Shown one piece after another: positions 32,802-42,994 of a stretch of DNA of 64,000 bases (positions within the stretch are counted from its first letter, which is position 1; the number at the start of each line of letters is the position of its first letter). Source of the stretch: Streptomyces albus subsp. albus (GTDB lineage: Bacteria; Actinomycetota; Actinomycetes; Streptomycetales; Streptomycetaceae). The notes beneath the pieces were generated by a model. That model was not told the origin of the DNA, ran no database searches, and was given only the letters and a program-made list of their open reading frames with translations. The position numbers were made by a program, and so were the translations under genes. The stretch is from positions 1 to 64,000 of the forward strand of contig NZ_JODR01000008.1 of NCBI RefSeq assembly GCF_000725885.1, given 5' to 3'.

Positions 32802-33204
32802 CAGCGGGTTGCGGATCTTCGAGAGGGGGAATGTTTGTTGGATCCGGTAGTGTTAACCTCAAGTCTGCACTCGCAGTCTCGTGGACCCCGCACAGGAAAG
32901 TGCGACGGTCCGAAGAGTGCGGTGCTTGCGTGTTCCCCTGGCAGCCCCAGCAGGGGCCACCTCTTCTCCCAGGAGCCTCCCAGATTGCTCGGAACGCTGC
33001 CGGGCAGGCGCGAACACGCTCCGGAGCCGACGTGAAGGTCATCCATGTCGAGGCTTCACGCCGAAACCACGTATTGATTCCCCCGCCGTACATCGAGGCG
33101 GGACCACCGCCCCGGCAAAGTCCCCCAGCACAGGACCACAGCCGGACAGCACAACCGGTCGCCGAGCCAGACTGGCCGACGTCCGCTCCAGGGAAGGACC
33201 CTTC
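32802..33204 (+). promoter_or_regulatory. 403-bp rho leader region
   Basis: TAGTGT at 32848-32853 in the context GGATCCGGTAGTGTTAACCT fits a Streptomyces -10. A small hairpin, GCCCC-AGCA-GGGGC, lies at 32944-32957. No other gene is seen. GGGAAGGA at 33191-33198 is the rho ribosome site. Rho genes are often self-attenuated through a long leader; that is possible here but not visible in sequence. Confidence 0.5.
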
Positions 33205-35280
33205 GTGAGCGACACCACCGATCTGATGGGCGTGAACGCCGATACCGCAGCCGACGGTGCCGCGGCGCCCGCTTCTACGGACGCTTCCGCCGCGCCTGCG
33301 GCCTCCGGTGCCGCACCCCGGCGTCGGCGCTCCGGCACGGGACTGGAGGGCATGGTGCTGGCCGAGCTCCAGCAGATCGCCTCCAGCCTCGGCATCAGGG
33401 GCACCGCCCGGATGCGCAAGAGCCAGCTGATCGAGGTCATCAAGGAGCGCCAGGCAGGCGGCAGTTCGGACTCCGCCCCCGCCGCAGGCAAGGCCGCGAA
33501 GGCCGCTGACAGCAAGGACTCCAAGGAGGCCAAGGACTCCAAGGAGGCGAAGGCCGCCGGCGAGTCGCAGCCCGCCGACGGCGCGGCCGAGCAGAAGCCG
33601 AAGCGCCGCGCCACCTCGCGCGCCCGTACGGGTGAGCCCGAGGCTGCCCAGGCCGAGGCGCAGGGCGGTCAGCAGCAGATCGACATCCCCGGACAGACCG
33701 AGGGCGACGCCAAGGCCGCTCAGGAGGGCGGCCGGGGGCGCCGCGCCAAGGGCGAGTCCGCCGAGGGCCGCTCGGACGCGAAGTCCGGCGGCGACGACAG
33801 CAGGGCCGACAAGGCTGAGAAGTCCGAGAAGCCCGAGAAGAACGACAGGGCGGACAAGGACGGCAAGGACGGCCGTTCCGACAAGGGCGGCGCCGGTGAC
33901 GGCAAGCAGCAGGACCGCCCCTCCAAGCGGGAGCGGCAGCGTGACCGCGACCGCGACCGTGACCGCAACCGCGGCAAGAACGACGGCGGCGGCCAGCAGA
34001 ACCAGGCCGGCGGCGGCCGTCGGGACGACGCCTTCGACGACGACGGCGGCGGCGGCCGGCGCGGGCGCCGGGGCCGCTACCGCGACCGTCGGGGCCGTCG
34101 CGGCGGGCGGGACGACTTCGAGCCGCAGATCTCCGAGGACGACGTCCTGATCCCGGTCGCCGGCATCCTCGACATCCTCGACAACTACGCGTTCGTGCGC
34201 ACCTCCGGCTACCTGCCGGGCCCGAACGACGTGTACGTCTCGCTGGCGCAGGTCCGCAAGAACGGGCTGCGCAAGGGTGACCACGTCACCGGTGCGGTGC
34301 GCCAGCCGCGTGAGGGCGAGCGGCGCGAGAAGTTCAACGCGCTGGTCCGCCTCGACTCCGTCAACGGGATGTCGCCGGACGACGGCAAGGGCCGTGCGGA
34401 GTTCAACAAGCTGACTCCGCTCTACCCGCAGGAGCGGCTGCGTCTGGAGACGGAGCCGAACCAGCTGACCTCGCGGATCATCGACCTGGTCTCGCCGGTC
34501 GGCAAGGGGCAGCGCGGTCTGATCGTGGCCCCGCCGAAGGCGGGCAAGACGACGGTGCTCCAGTCGATCGCGAACTCGATCACCCGGAACAACCCCGAGT
34601 GCCACCTGATGGTCGTCCTGGTGGACGAGCGTCCGGAAGAGGTCACCGACATGCAGCGGTCGGTCAAGGGCGAGGTCATCTCCTCGACCTTCGACCGCCC
34701 GGCCGAGGACCACACCACCATCGCCGAGCTGGCCATCGAGCGGGCGAAGCGGCTGGTGGAGCTGGGCCACGACGTGGTGATCCTGCTGGACAACATCACC
34801 CGGCTCGCGCGTGCCTACAACCTGGCCGCCCCGGCCTCGGGCCGCATCCTGTCCGGTGGTGTGGACTCCACGGCGCTCTACCCGCCGAAGAAGTTCTTCG
34901 GCGCGGCGCGCAACATCGAGGACGGCGGCTCCCTGACGATCCTCGCCGCGGCGCTGGTGGAGACCGGCTCCCGGATGGAGGAGGTCATCTTCGAGGAGTT
35001 CAAGGGCACCGGCAACATGGAGCTCAAGCTCGACCGGAAGCTCGCCGAGAAGCGGATCTTCCCCGCGGTGGACGTGGACCAGTCCGGTACCCGCAAGGAA
35101 GAGATCCTCATGGCGAACGAGGAGCTCCAGATCGTCTGGAAGCTGCGGCGCGTGCTGCACGCCCTGGACCAGCAGCAGGCCATCGAACTGCTGCTGGACA
35201 AGATGAAGCAGACGAAGTCCAACGCGGAGTTCCTGCTCCAGATCCAGAAGACGACCCCGACGCCCAACGGGCAGGACTGA
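33205..35280 (+). CDS. rho: Transcription termination factor Rho, with large hydrophilic insertion
   Basis: A 691-residue hexameric RNA helicase. The Rho N-terminal helical domain lies at about 50-95 (GMVLAELQQIASSLGIRG). Then follow about 210 residues made of Lys/Asp/Glu and Arg/Gly/Asp/Gln repeats (KDSKEAKDSKEAK; RQRDRDRDRDRNRG), seen in high-GC actinobacterial Rho. The cold-shock RNA-binding domain is at about 302-385 and the ATPase from 420, with Walker A PPKAGKT near 443-449 and Walker B VVILLDNITRLAR. GTG 33205 is chosen: AAGGA upstream and it starts VSDTTDLMGV. The frame is open for 108 codons before that but lacks codon bias. Confidence 0.96.
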   Translation: MSDTTDLMGVNADTAADGAAAPASTDASAAPAASGAAPRRRRSGTGLEGMVLAELQQIASSLGIRGTARMRKSQLIEVIKERQAGGSSDSAPAAGKAAKAADSKDSKEAKDSKEAKAAGESQPADGAAEQKPKRRATSRARTGEPEAAQAEAQGGQQQIDIPGQTEGDAKAAQEGGRGRRAKGESAEGRSDAKSGGDDSRADKAEKSEKPEKNDRADKDGKDGRSDKGGAGDGKQQDRPSKRERQRDRDRDRDRNRGKNDGGGQQNQAGGGRRDDAFDDDGGGGRRGRRGRYRDRRGRRGGRDDFEPQISEDDVLIPVAGILDILDNYAFVRTSGYLPGPNDVYVSLAQVRKNGLRKGDHVTGAVRQPREGERREKFNALVRLDSVNGMSPDDGKGRAEFNKLTPLYPQERLRLETEPNQLTSRIIDLVSPVGKGQRGLIVAPPKAGKTTVLQSIANSITRNNPECHLMVVLVDERPEEVTDMQRSVKGEVISSTFDRPAEDHTTIAELAIERAKRLVELGHDVVILLDNITRLARAYNLAAPASGRILSGGVDSTALYPPKKFFGAARNIEDGGSLTILAAALVETGSRMEEVIFEEFKGTGNMELKLDRKLAEKRIFPAVDVDQSGTRKEEILMANEELQIVWKLRRVLHALDQQQAIELLLDKMKQTKSNAEFLLQIQKTTPTPNGQD

Positions 35281-35300
35281 GGGTCGCCCGGACGGGCTCA

Positions 35301-35344
35301 CGGCGAGGGCCGTTCCACCACGCACGGTGGAACGGCCCTCGCCG
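35301..35344 (+). terminator. Strong terminator after rho
   Basis: A perfect 19-bp stem (35301-35319 with 35326-35344, arms CGGCGAGGGC.. and ..GCCCTCGCCG) with a 6-nt loop ACGCAC starts 21 nt past the rho stop codon, followed by TCTGTTCT. Confidence 0.85.
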
Positions 35345-35584
35345 TCTGTTCTGGCTGCTGAGAGCTTGCCCACAGGGCCGGGGCGCGGCGGGGTGCTGCC
35401 GCTTCGGCGGGCGCGGGCGCGTCGTCGCAGGTAAAACGGGAGCAGTGGGCGGATGCGACCCGGCCCGGGCGTCGCTGTCCCGGCGCGCACGTCCGACGCG
35501 CGTGCCGACGCGTTGTGCGACCCTTCGGCGAGACCCAGCGTCCGGACAGGACACACGCCACGAGCAGGACCGAGGGAAGTGACA

Positions 35585-36760
35585 ATGGCGGGCGACAGCT
35601 ACGAGGGCGACACAGCGGCACAGCGCCGCACCCGGGGCATACGCGCCACCGGCCGTCGCCGCAAGCCGCGAGACGGGCGCGGACGGGCCGTGCGGGCCGC
35701 GGCCTGGACCGCGGCGGGAGCGGTCGTGCTCGGTGCGGCGAGCCTCGGCTTCGTCTACTTCAAGCTGGACGGCAACATCTCCGGCGTGGACATCAACGCC
35801 GCCCTGGGCGCCGACCGGCCGCAGGACGTGCCCAACGGTTCCCTGGACATCCTCGTCCTGGGTTCGGACACCCGGGCGGGCGCGAACGCCAAGTACGGCC
35901 GCGACGAGGGCAGCGCCCGTTCGGACACGGCGATGGTGCTGCACATCAACGAGCAGCACGACAAGGCCACCGTCGTCTCGATACCCCGTGACACGCTGGT
36001 GCAGCGCCCGGCCTGTCAGGGCGACGGCTCGGAGAACCACAGAAACGTTCCCGCGCAGCGCGCCATGTTCAACACCGCCTACGAGGTCGGCGGCCCGGCC
36101 TGCGCCGTCAAGACCGTCGAGTCCCTCTCCGGGGTCCGCATGGACCACTACATGGAGGTCGACTTCGCCGGCTTCAAGAAGCTCATCGACACCCTCGGCG
36201 GCGTCCAGATGACCACCGCGCAGTCCATCCACGACAAGAGCAGCCACCTCGACCTGCCCGCCGGCACCCACCGGCTGGACGGCGAACAGTCGCTCGGTCT
36301 GGTGCGCACCCGGCACGGTGTGGGGGACGGCAGCGACCTGGGCCGCATCCAGCTCCAGCAGGCGTTCATCAAGGCACTGATCGACCAGGTCAACAGCATC
36401 GGCGTCTTCAGCAGCCCGAAGAAGCTCTACGACCTGGCCGACACCGCCACCTCCGCGCTGACCACCGACTCCGACCTGGACTCCGTCGGCAAGCTGACCG
36501 GCATGGCCAAGATGCTCAAGGGCATCAAGTCCGACGACATCCAGATGACGACACTGCCGGTCGAGTACGACCCGGCCAACCCCAACCGCGTCATACAGAT
36601 CGACTCCAAGACCGACAAGGTCTGGCGTGCGATCAAGCGGGACGAGCCCATACCGCGGTCCGCCACCAAGGGCTCGGCCGGCGACAAGACCGACATCGGC
36701 GGGGTGCTCCGCGCCAAGGGGAAGCCCACTGGATCGCCGCAGGCCGGCGCGGCGGAATAA
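35585..36760 (+). CDS. LytR-CpsA-Psr (LCP) family cell-wall glycopolymer ligase
   Basis: A 391-residue type II membrane protein. A basic cytoplasmic N-terminus of about 35 residues is followed by a transmembrane helix (about 37-58, [19 protein letters not shown]) and the LCP domain outside (about 80-250). The domain has [35 protein letters not shown] and [20 protein letters not shown] with the pyrophosphate-binding Arg residues. LCP proteins move teichoic or other polymers from undecaprenyl carriers to peptidoglycan. ATG at 35585. Confidence 0.92.
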   Translation: MAGDSYEGDTAAQRRTRGIRATGRRRKPRDGRGRAVRAAAWTAAGAVVLGAASLGFVYFKLDGNISGVDINAALGADRPQDVPNGSLDILVLGSDTRAGANAKYGRDEGSARSDTAMVLHINEQHDKATVVSIPRDTLVQRPACQGDGSENHRNVPAQRAMFNTAYEVGGPACAVKTVESLSGVRMDHYMEVDFAGFKKLIDTLGGVQMTTAQSIHDKSSHLDLPAGTHRLDGEQSLGLVRTRHGVGDGSDLGRIQLQQAFIKALIDQVNSIGVFSSPKKLYDLADTATSALTTDSDLDSVGKLTGMAKMLKGIKSDDIQMTTLPVEYDPANPNRVIQIDSKTDKVWRAIKRDEPIPRSATKGSAGDKTDIGGVLRAKGKPTGSPQAGAAE

Positions 36761-36767
36761 CGGGCGT

Positions 36768-36789
36768 CGCCCCCCGGTTTTGGGGGGTG
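36768..36789 (+). terminator. Hairpin between LCP gene and rpmE
   Basis: CCCCCC-GGTTTT-GGGGGG with flanking G-T and C-G pairs; starts 8 nt after the LCP stop codon. No T-tract follows. Confidence 0.5.
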
Positions 36790-36881
36790 CGGCAACCAGT
36801 GGCAAACTGGTCCGTCGGCCCCGGTTCACGGTTGGACAACCCGTCTTCCGACCCGGCGCCCTCCCGAACCTAGGAGTGACC

Positions 36882-37106
36882 TTGAAGCGCGACATCCACC
36901 CCGAGTACCGCGAGACCCAGGTCAGCTGCACCTGCGGCAACTCGTTCACGACGCGTAGCACCATGCCGGAAGGCGTGATCCGCGCCGACATCTGCTCGGC
37001 CTGCCACCCGTTCTACACCGGCAAGCAGAAGATCCTCGACACCGGTGGCCGCGTGGCCCGCTTCGAGGCCCGCTTCGGCAAGACCGCCGGCACCGCCAAG
37101 AAGTAG
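36882..37106 (+). CDS. rpmE: 50S ribosomal protein L31, zinc-binding form
   Basis: A 74-residue protein. The TTG at 36882 gives the canonical start MKRDIHPEY and has AGGAG 5 nt upstream; GTG 36876 is too near that site. Two Cys pairs (SCTCGN and CSACHPF) bind zinc, so this is the C+ paralogue that is replaced by a Zn-free form under zinc starvation in Streptomyces. A perfect terminator follows, isolating it from prfA. Confidence 0.95.
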   Translation: MKRDIHPEYRETQVSCTCGNSFTTRSTMPEGVIRADICSACHPFYTGKQKILDTGGRVARFEARFGKTAGTAKK

Positions 37107-37115
37107 CGACACCGC

Positions 37116-37160
37116 AGCGCCGGTCCGCGCTGCCCGAGCCGGGCAGCGCGGCCCGGCGCT
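37116..37160 (+). terminator. Intrinsic terminator after rpmE
   Basis: Arms AGCGCCGG-T-CCGCGCTGCCCG (37116-37136) and CGGGCAGCGCGG-C-CCGGCGCT (37140-37160) pair over 20 bp with one mismatch and a 3-nt loop. The stem is followed by CTTTTGG. Confidence 0.85.
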
Positions 37161-37321
37161 CTTTTGGTGCTCAGCGCCCCGGCTGGGTGCCGGTGCCCCG
37201 GCGCCCGGCCGTCCGGCGGGGCGCCGTACGTCTTCCGTGAGCGGCACGAGCGAGCGCTCAGCGTCTTCCACCAGCGGTCTGTCACCAGGCCACCAGCGGT
37301 CCGTCAGTAAGGGATGCCACG

Positions 37322-38392
<1,071 letters not shown>

Positions 38393-38450
38393 CACCGGTA
38401 CGGCCCGACGTGACGGAGAAGATCCCGCAGGCCCCGGGAGGGGGAACGGA

Positions 38451-39296
38451 GTGAACGTGCTGCTCGCCGAGGTGGCGCAGGCCACCCAGCGGCTGGCCGA
38501 CGCGGGCGTGCCCTCGCCGCGTTTCGACGCCGAGGAGCTGGCCGCCTTCGTGCACGGCGTCAAACGGGGCGAGCTGCACCGCGTCGCCGACGCCGACTTC
38601 GACGCGCGCTACTGGGAGGCGGTGGCCCGCCGCGAGGCCCGTGAGCCGCTCCAGCACATCACCGGGCGGGCCTTCTTCCGCTACCTCGAACTGCACGTGG
38701 GGGCGGGTGTCTTCGTCCCCCGGCCGGAGACCGAGTCGGTCGTGGGCTGGGCGATAGACGCGGTCCGTGCCATGGACGTCGCCGAGCCGCTGATCGTGGA
38801 CCTGTGCACCGGCTCGGGCGCCATCGCCCTCGCGCTCGCCCAGGAGGTGCCCCGCTCGCGGGTGCACGCCGTCGAGCTGGACGAGGGCGCCCTGGAGTGG
38901 GCCCGCAAGAACGTCGAGGGCTCCCGGGTGGTGCTGCACCACGGGGACGCGCGCACGGCGCTGCCCGAGCTGGACGGACAGGTGGACCTGGTGATCTCCA
39001 ACCCGCCCTACATCCCGCTCACCGAGTGGGAGTATGTGGCACCCGAGGCACGGGACCACGATCCGCAGGTGGCGCTGTTCTCCGGCGAGGACGGCCTGGA
39101 CCTCATCCGCGGCCTGGAGCGCACCGCCCACCGGCTGCTGCGCCCCGGCGGCGTGGTCGTCATCGAGCACGCCGACACCCAGGGCGGGCAGGTGCCCTGG
39201 ATCTTCACCGAGGACCGCGGCTGGGCCGACGCCGCGGACCACCCCGACCTCAACAACCGTCCCCGTTTTGCCACCGCACGCAGGGAGGTGCCGTGA
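38451..39296 (+). CDS. prmC: Release factor glutamine methyltransferase
   Basis: A 281-residue SAM-dependent enzyme methylating the GGQ glutamine of RF1 and RF2. An N-terminal helical domain (1-75) precedes the Rossmann MTase with [15 protein letters not shown] and the active-site NPPY at 184-187. GTG at 38451 follows GGAGGGGGAACGGA. Its stop overlaps the next start (TGATG). Confidence 0.95.
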   Translation: MNVLLAEVAQATQRLADAGVPSPRFDAEELAAFVHGVKRGELHRVADADFDARYWEAVARREAREPLQHITGRAFFRYLELHVGAGVFVPRPETESVVGWAIDAVRAMDVAEPLIVDLCTGSGAIALALAQEVPRSRVHAVELDEGALEWARKNVEGSRVVLHHGDARTALPELDGQVDLVISNPPYIPLTEWEYVAPEARDHDPQVALFSGEDGLDLIRGLERTAHRLLRPGGVVVIEHADTQGGQVPWIFTEDRGWADAADHPDLNNRPRFATARREVP

Positions 39297-39943
39297 TGGC
39301 ACGGCGATACGACTGCTCCGACGCGACCGATCGCGCGACCGGCCTGAGGGAGGCCGCTTCGGCGGTGCGGCGCGGAGAACTCGTCGTGCTGCCGACCGAC
39401 ACCGTCTACGGCATCGGCGCGGACGCCTTCAGCGCCGACGCGGTCGGTGACCTGCTGGAGGCCAAGGGCCGCGGCAGGGGCATGCCCTCGCCGGTGCTGG
39501 TGGGCTCGCCGAACACGCTGCACGGCCTGGTCACCGACTTCTCCGAACAGGCGTGGGAGCTCGTCGACGCTTTCTGGCCGGGCGCCCTCACCCTGGTGGC
39601 GCGGCACCAGCCGTCGCTCACCTGGGACCTGGGCGAGACCCAGGGCACGGTGGCCGTCCGGATGCCGCTGCACCCCATCGCCATCGAGCTGCTGACCGAG
39701 TTCGGCCCCATGGCCGTCTCCTCGGCGAACCTGAGTGGCCACCCGGCGCCCGTGACCTGCGACGAGGCGCAGGAGATGCTCGGCGAGTCCGTGGCCGTCT
39801 ACCTGGACGGCGGCCCCACCGAGGACAGCGTGCCCTCGTCCATCGTCGACGTCACCCGTCCGGTGCCCGTGCTGCTGCGCGCGGGCGCCGTCGACGCGGA
39901 CGAGCTGCGCAAGGTCGTACCGGACCTGGAGGTGGCCGGGTAG
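39296..39943 (+). CDS. Threonylcarbamoyl-AMP synthase (Sua5/TsaC family)
   Basis: A 215-residue YrdC-domain protein making threonylcarbamoyl-AMP for the t6A37 modification of tRNAs. Signatures: LVVLPTDTVYGIGADAFS, KGRGRGMPSPVLVGS (substrate loop), FWPGALTLVARH and GPMAVSSANLSGHPAP. ATG 39296 overlaps prmC; its stop overlaps the GTG of the next gene. The C-terminal Sua5 extension is absent, so it is the short TsaC-like form. Confidence 0.93.
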   Translation: MARRYDCSDATDRATGLREAASAVRRGELVVLPTDTVYGIGADAFSADAVGDLLEAKGRGRGMPSPVLVGSPNTLHGLVTDFSEQAWELVDAFWPGALTLVARHQPSLTWDLGETQGTVAVRMPLHPIAIELLTEFGPMAVSSANLSGHPAPVTCDEAQEMLGESVAVYLDGGPTEDSVPSSIVDVTRPVPVLLRAGAVDADELRKVVPDLEVAG

Positions 39944-40605
39944 TGACCGCCCCACCCGGGCGTGGTGCGGCCGAGTCCGGCGGCATAAACGGCGCCGAGC
40001 GCGCGTTCCGCATCCTCCACGTCTCCACAGGCAACGTGTGCCGCTCGCCGATCACCGAGCGGCTCACCCGGCACGCCCTGGCCGAACGGCTCGGGGACAG
40101 CCGCAGCAGCGGCCTCGTGGTCGAGAGCGCCGGCACGTGGGGGCACGAGGGCGCGCCCATGGAGGAGAACGCGGTGGCCGTGCTGCTCGAACACGGCGCG
40201 GACGCCGAGGGCTTCACCGGCCGTGAGCTGCTGGACGAGCACGTGATCCGCGCCGATCTGGTGCTGACCGCCACCCGCGACCACCGGGCCCAGGTGATCT
40301 CCATGGGCCATTCGGCGGGCCTGCGCACCTTCACGCTCAAGGAGTTCACCCGTCTGGTGCGCGCCATAGACCCGGCGACGCTGCCCGAGGCCCACGGCCC
40401 CGAGGGCGTGGTGGAGCGGGCGCACGCGCTGGTGCAGGCCGCCGCCGCGCTGCGCGGCTGGCTGCTGGCGCCCAGCCCCGAGGCGGACGAGATCCACGAC
40501 CCCTACGGCGCGCCTATCCCGTACTTCCGCAGTGTCGGCGAGGAGATCAGCCGGGCCCTCGACCCGGTCGTCACCGCGCTGACCGGCGTTCCCGCCCATA
40601 CCTAG
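39943..40605 (+). CDS. Low-molecular-weight protein tyrosine phosphatase homologue, Cys-to-Ser at the active site
   Basis: A 220-residue protein with the LMW-PTP fold. The P-loop reads HVSTGNVCRSP: the CX5R nucleophile position is Ser28 (TCC at 40024-40026), while Gly30, Asn31, Cys33 and Arg34 are kept. The general-acid region HDPYGAP is present near the C-terminus. Without the nucleophilic Cys it should not hydrolyse phosphotyrosine by the usual mechanism; a substrate-binding or regulatory role is possible. The start is GTG 39943, overlapping the TAG of the preceding gene. The neighbours are tRNA modification and a polyprenol sugar transferase. Confidence 0.88.
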   Translation: MTAPPGRGAAESGGINGAERAFRILHVSTGNVCRSPITERLTRHALAERLGDSRSSGLVVESAGTWGHEGAPMEENAVAVLLEHGADAEGFTGRELLDEHVIRADLVLTATRDHRAQVISMGHSAGLRTFTLKEFTRLVRAIDPATLPEAHGPEGVVERAHALVQAAAALRGWLLAPSPEADEIHDPYGAPIPYFRSVGEEISRALDPVVTALTGVPAHT

Positions 40606-40706
40606 AACCGGCAGGCCCCGCACCGCGTGTCCTATGGTGTGGGCCTGAGCAGCCCAACTGACCGGGCCCTTGAACAGCCCGCGAGACCCCTGGGGAGCCC
40701 GTTTCC

Positions 40707-42062
40707 GTGCGTGAGTACCTGCTGACGCTGTGCGTCACGGCCGCGGTCACCTATCTGCTGACCGGCCCGGTGCGCAAGTTCGCGATCGCGGCGGGCGCCA
40801 TGCCGCCCGTGCGGGCGCGGGACGTGCACCGGGAGCCGACGCCGCGGCTCGGTGGCATCGCGATGTTCGGCGGCCTGTGCGCCGGACTGCTGGTGGCCTC
40901 TCAACTCACCAACATCGGCGACCTGTTCAGCATGTCCGACGAGCCGCGGGCCCTGCTGTCCGGGGCCGGCCTCATCTGGCTGATCGGTGTGCTGGACGAC
41001 AAATGGGGCGTCGACGCGCTGGTGAAGCTCGGCGGCCAGATGATCGCCGCCGGTGTGATGGTGCTCCAGGGCCTGACGATCCTGTGGCTGCCGGTCCCCG
41101 GCGTCGGCAACGTGGCCCTGACGCCGCTCCAGGGCACCCTGCTGACGGTCGCGCTGGTGGTCATCACCATCAACGCGGTGAACTTCGTGGACGGTCTGGA
41201 CGGACTGGCCTCGGGGATGGTCTGCATCGCCTCCCTCGCGTTCTTCATGTACGCCTACCGCATCTGGTACGGCTACGGCATCGAGGCGGCGGCCCCCGCG
41301 ACGCTGTTCGCGGCGGTGCTGATGGGCATGTGCCTGGGGTTCCTGCCGCACAACATGCACCCCGCGCGGATCTTCATGGGCGACTCCGGCTCCATGCTGA
41401 TCGGTCTCGTGCTGGCCGCCGGCGCCGTGTCGATCACCGGCCAGGTGGACCCCGACCTGATGGTGGAGCACACGGGTTCGGTCAAGAGCGCGGTGCACAC
41501 GATGGTGCCGCTGTACATGCCGTTGCTGCTGCCGCTGAGCATCATCGCCATCCCCGTGGCCGACCTGGTCATGGCGATCGTGCGGCGCACCTGGAACGGC
41601 CGTTCGCCGTTCGCGGCCGACCGCGGCCATCTGCACCACCGGCTGCTGGAGATCGGGCACTCGCACAGCCGCGCCGTGCTGATCATGTACTTCTGGGCGG
41701 CGCTGATCGCCTTCGGCGCCGTGGCCTTCTCGGTGCGCTCCTCCAGCCTGGCGATCGTGCTCGCGATCGTCCTGCTGAGCGCGGTGGGCCTCGTCGTCCT
41801 CCTGCTGCCCCGTTACACCCCCCGGGTGCCCCAGTGGGCGCAGAAGGTGCTGCCGCCCCGCTACCGGCGGCAGGAGGACGCCGCGTCCGGTGCGGCGGCG
41901 GTGGACCCGACGCCGCCTGGGCCGGGCGAGGAGCCCGAACCGGCGGGCGAGAACGGCGAGCAGAAGGAGCGGGAGCCGGCGCTGGCGGGTCTGGAGGGGG
42001 CCACGGCGATCGGGGAGCGGCGGCAGTTCTCCCGTCCCAAGAAGATCAACACCCGGGAATGA
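40707..42062 (+). CDS. Undecaprenyl-phosphate GlcNAc-1-phosphate transferase (WecA/TagO type)
   Basis: A 451-residue polytopic membrane enzyme (about 11 transmembrane helices) of the polyprenyl-phosphate HexNAc-1-P transferase family. Conserved motifs: DDKWGVDAL, NFVDGLDGLASG, FMGDSGSMLIG and HLHHRLLEIGHS (the HIHH region that separates WecA types from MraY). It starts wall polymer synthesis on the inner membrane face. The last 75 residues are a hydrophilic, Pro/Glu-rich cytoplasmic tail. GTG 40707. It lies directly upstream of the ATP synthase operon. Confidence 0.93.
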   Translation: MREYLLTLCVTAAVTYLLTGPVRKFAIAAGAMPPVRARDVHREPTPRLGGIAMFGGLCAGLLVASQLTNIGDLFSMSDEPRALLSGAGLIWLIGVLDDKWGVDALVKLGGQMIAAGVMVLQGLTILWLPVPGVGNVALTPLQGTLLTVALVVITINAVNFVDGLDGLASGMVCIASLAFFMYAYRIWYGYGIEAAAPATLFAAVLMGMCLGFLPHNMHPARIFMGDSGSMLIGLVLAAGAVSITGQVDPDLMVEHTGSVKSAVHTMVPLYMPLLLPLSIIAIPVADLVMAIVRRTWNGRSPFAADRGHLHHRLLEIGHSHSRAVLIMYFWAALIAFGAVAFSVRSSSLAIVLAIVLLSAVGLVVLLLPRYTPRVPQWAQKVLPPRYRRQEDAASGAAAVDPTPPGPGEEPEPAGENGEQKEREPALAGLEGATAIGERRQFSRPKKINTRE

Positions 42063-42328
42063 GCCGCCCCGTGGGGCCGGGGAATCGCCCCATAGCAGAC
42101 AAAGTGCCTGCCGTCAGCGGTTGCACAGATCCTCACCCCCGTGTGTGACAGGGGGCACACGAAGTAGGTAAAGACCTCATCAAATAGTTTGTGATACCGT
42201 TCACGAAACCCGGTGACAACCGAAGTGCCGCCCTTGTGCGGGCCCTTCCCCGGAAGATTCGGCCCCCGTCCCGGGCTACGCTCGTCATCGACGACTCACG
42301 TCCCCCGAGTTCCCCCGGAGCACACCAC

Positions 42329-42754
42329 ATGCAGTCGAACGACGCACGCATGCTGCTGCACTGCGCCGTCCCGACCGCCCTCGCCGGTGTCGTGGCCGCA
42401 GCCATCAGCGGCGTGTTCGCAGGAGGCAAGGGAGCCATCGGCGCGGCGGCCGGAGCACTTGTCGTGATCCTCTTCATGGGCCTCGGCCTTTACGTCCTCC
42501 AGCGGACAGCGCGCTCGTTCCCGCACCTCTTTCAGGCGATGGGCCTTCTGCTCTATACGACGCAGATCCTCCTGCTGTTCGTGGTGCTCGTGGTCTTCCG
42601 GGATACCACCCTTTTCGACACCAAGACCTTCGCTTTCACTCTGCTCGGCGCCACCATTGTGTGGGTCGCGGCCCAGGGCCGGGCGCACATGAAGGCGAAG
42701 ATCATGTATGTCGAGCCCGCCAGCGGCAACGGCGAGAAGGCCAGTGCCACGTAG
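42329..42754 (+). CDS. atpI: ATP synthase accessory protein AtpI-like
   Basis: A 141-residue membrane protein with four hydrophobic helices (CAVPTALAGVVAAAISGVFA, AAAGALVVILFMGLGLYVL, LLLYTTQILLLFVVLVVF, FTLLGATIVWVAAQG). Position before atpB identifies it; AtpI proteins help c-ring assembly or Mg2+ uptake. ATG 42329 fits the first helix. TACCGT (42195-42200) with AAGACC 18 bp upstream may be the operon promoter. Confidence 0.85.
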   Translation: MQSNDARMLLHCAVPTALAGVVAAAISGVFAGGKGAIGAAAGALVVILFMGLGLYVLQRTARSFPHLFQAMGLLLYTTQILLLFVVLVVFRDTTLFDTKTFAFTLLGATIVWVAAQGRAHMKAKIMYVEPASGNGEKASAT

Positions 42755-42994
42755 GGGCGGGATAAGTGCTCGTTCGAGCAACTGCTATCGTCCGTTGCCA
42801 ACTGCGGCGCCGCAGACGGAGGCGGCAGAGTTCCGACAGGTTCCGGACCCCAAGGGACGGAGCGGACACTCTCCCACCTTGTTCAGCCGCCGCCCCCCGA
42901 TTCGTACGACCAAGACCAGTGCCGTTCCGTGGCAGCGCGCCGCGCCGACACAACGAGGTAGCCGTTTTCATGCGCCATGCAGAAGGAGCCCGCG

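Noticed and set aside
33521..33556. Short Lys/Asp-coding direct repeats as a CRISPR-like array
   Set aside because: They are in-frame repeats of the Rho insertion, with no spacers and no cas genes in the window.
32728..35556. Very long minus-strand open frame opposite rho
   Set aside because: It is the mirror of the rho gene; long antisense frames are usual in high-GC DNA. Rho motifs on the plus strand settle it.
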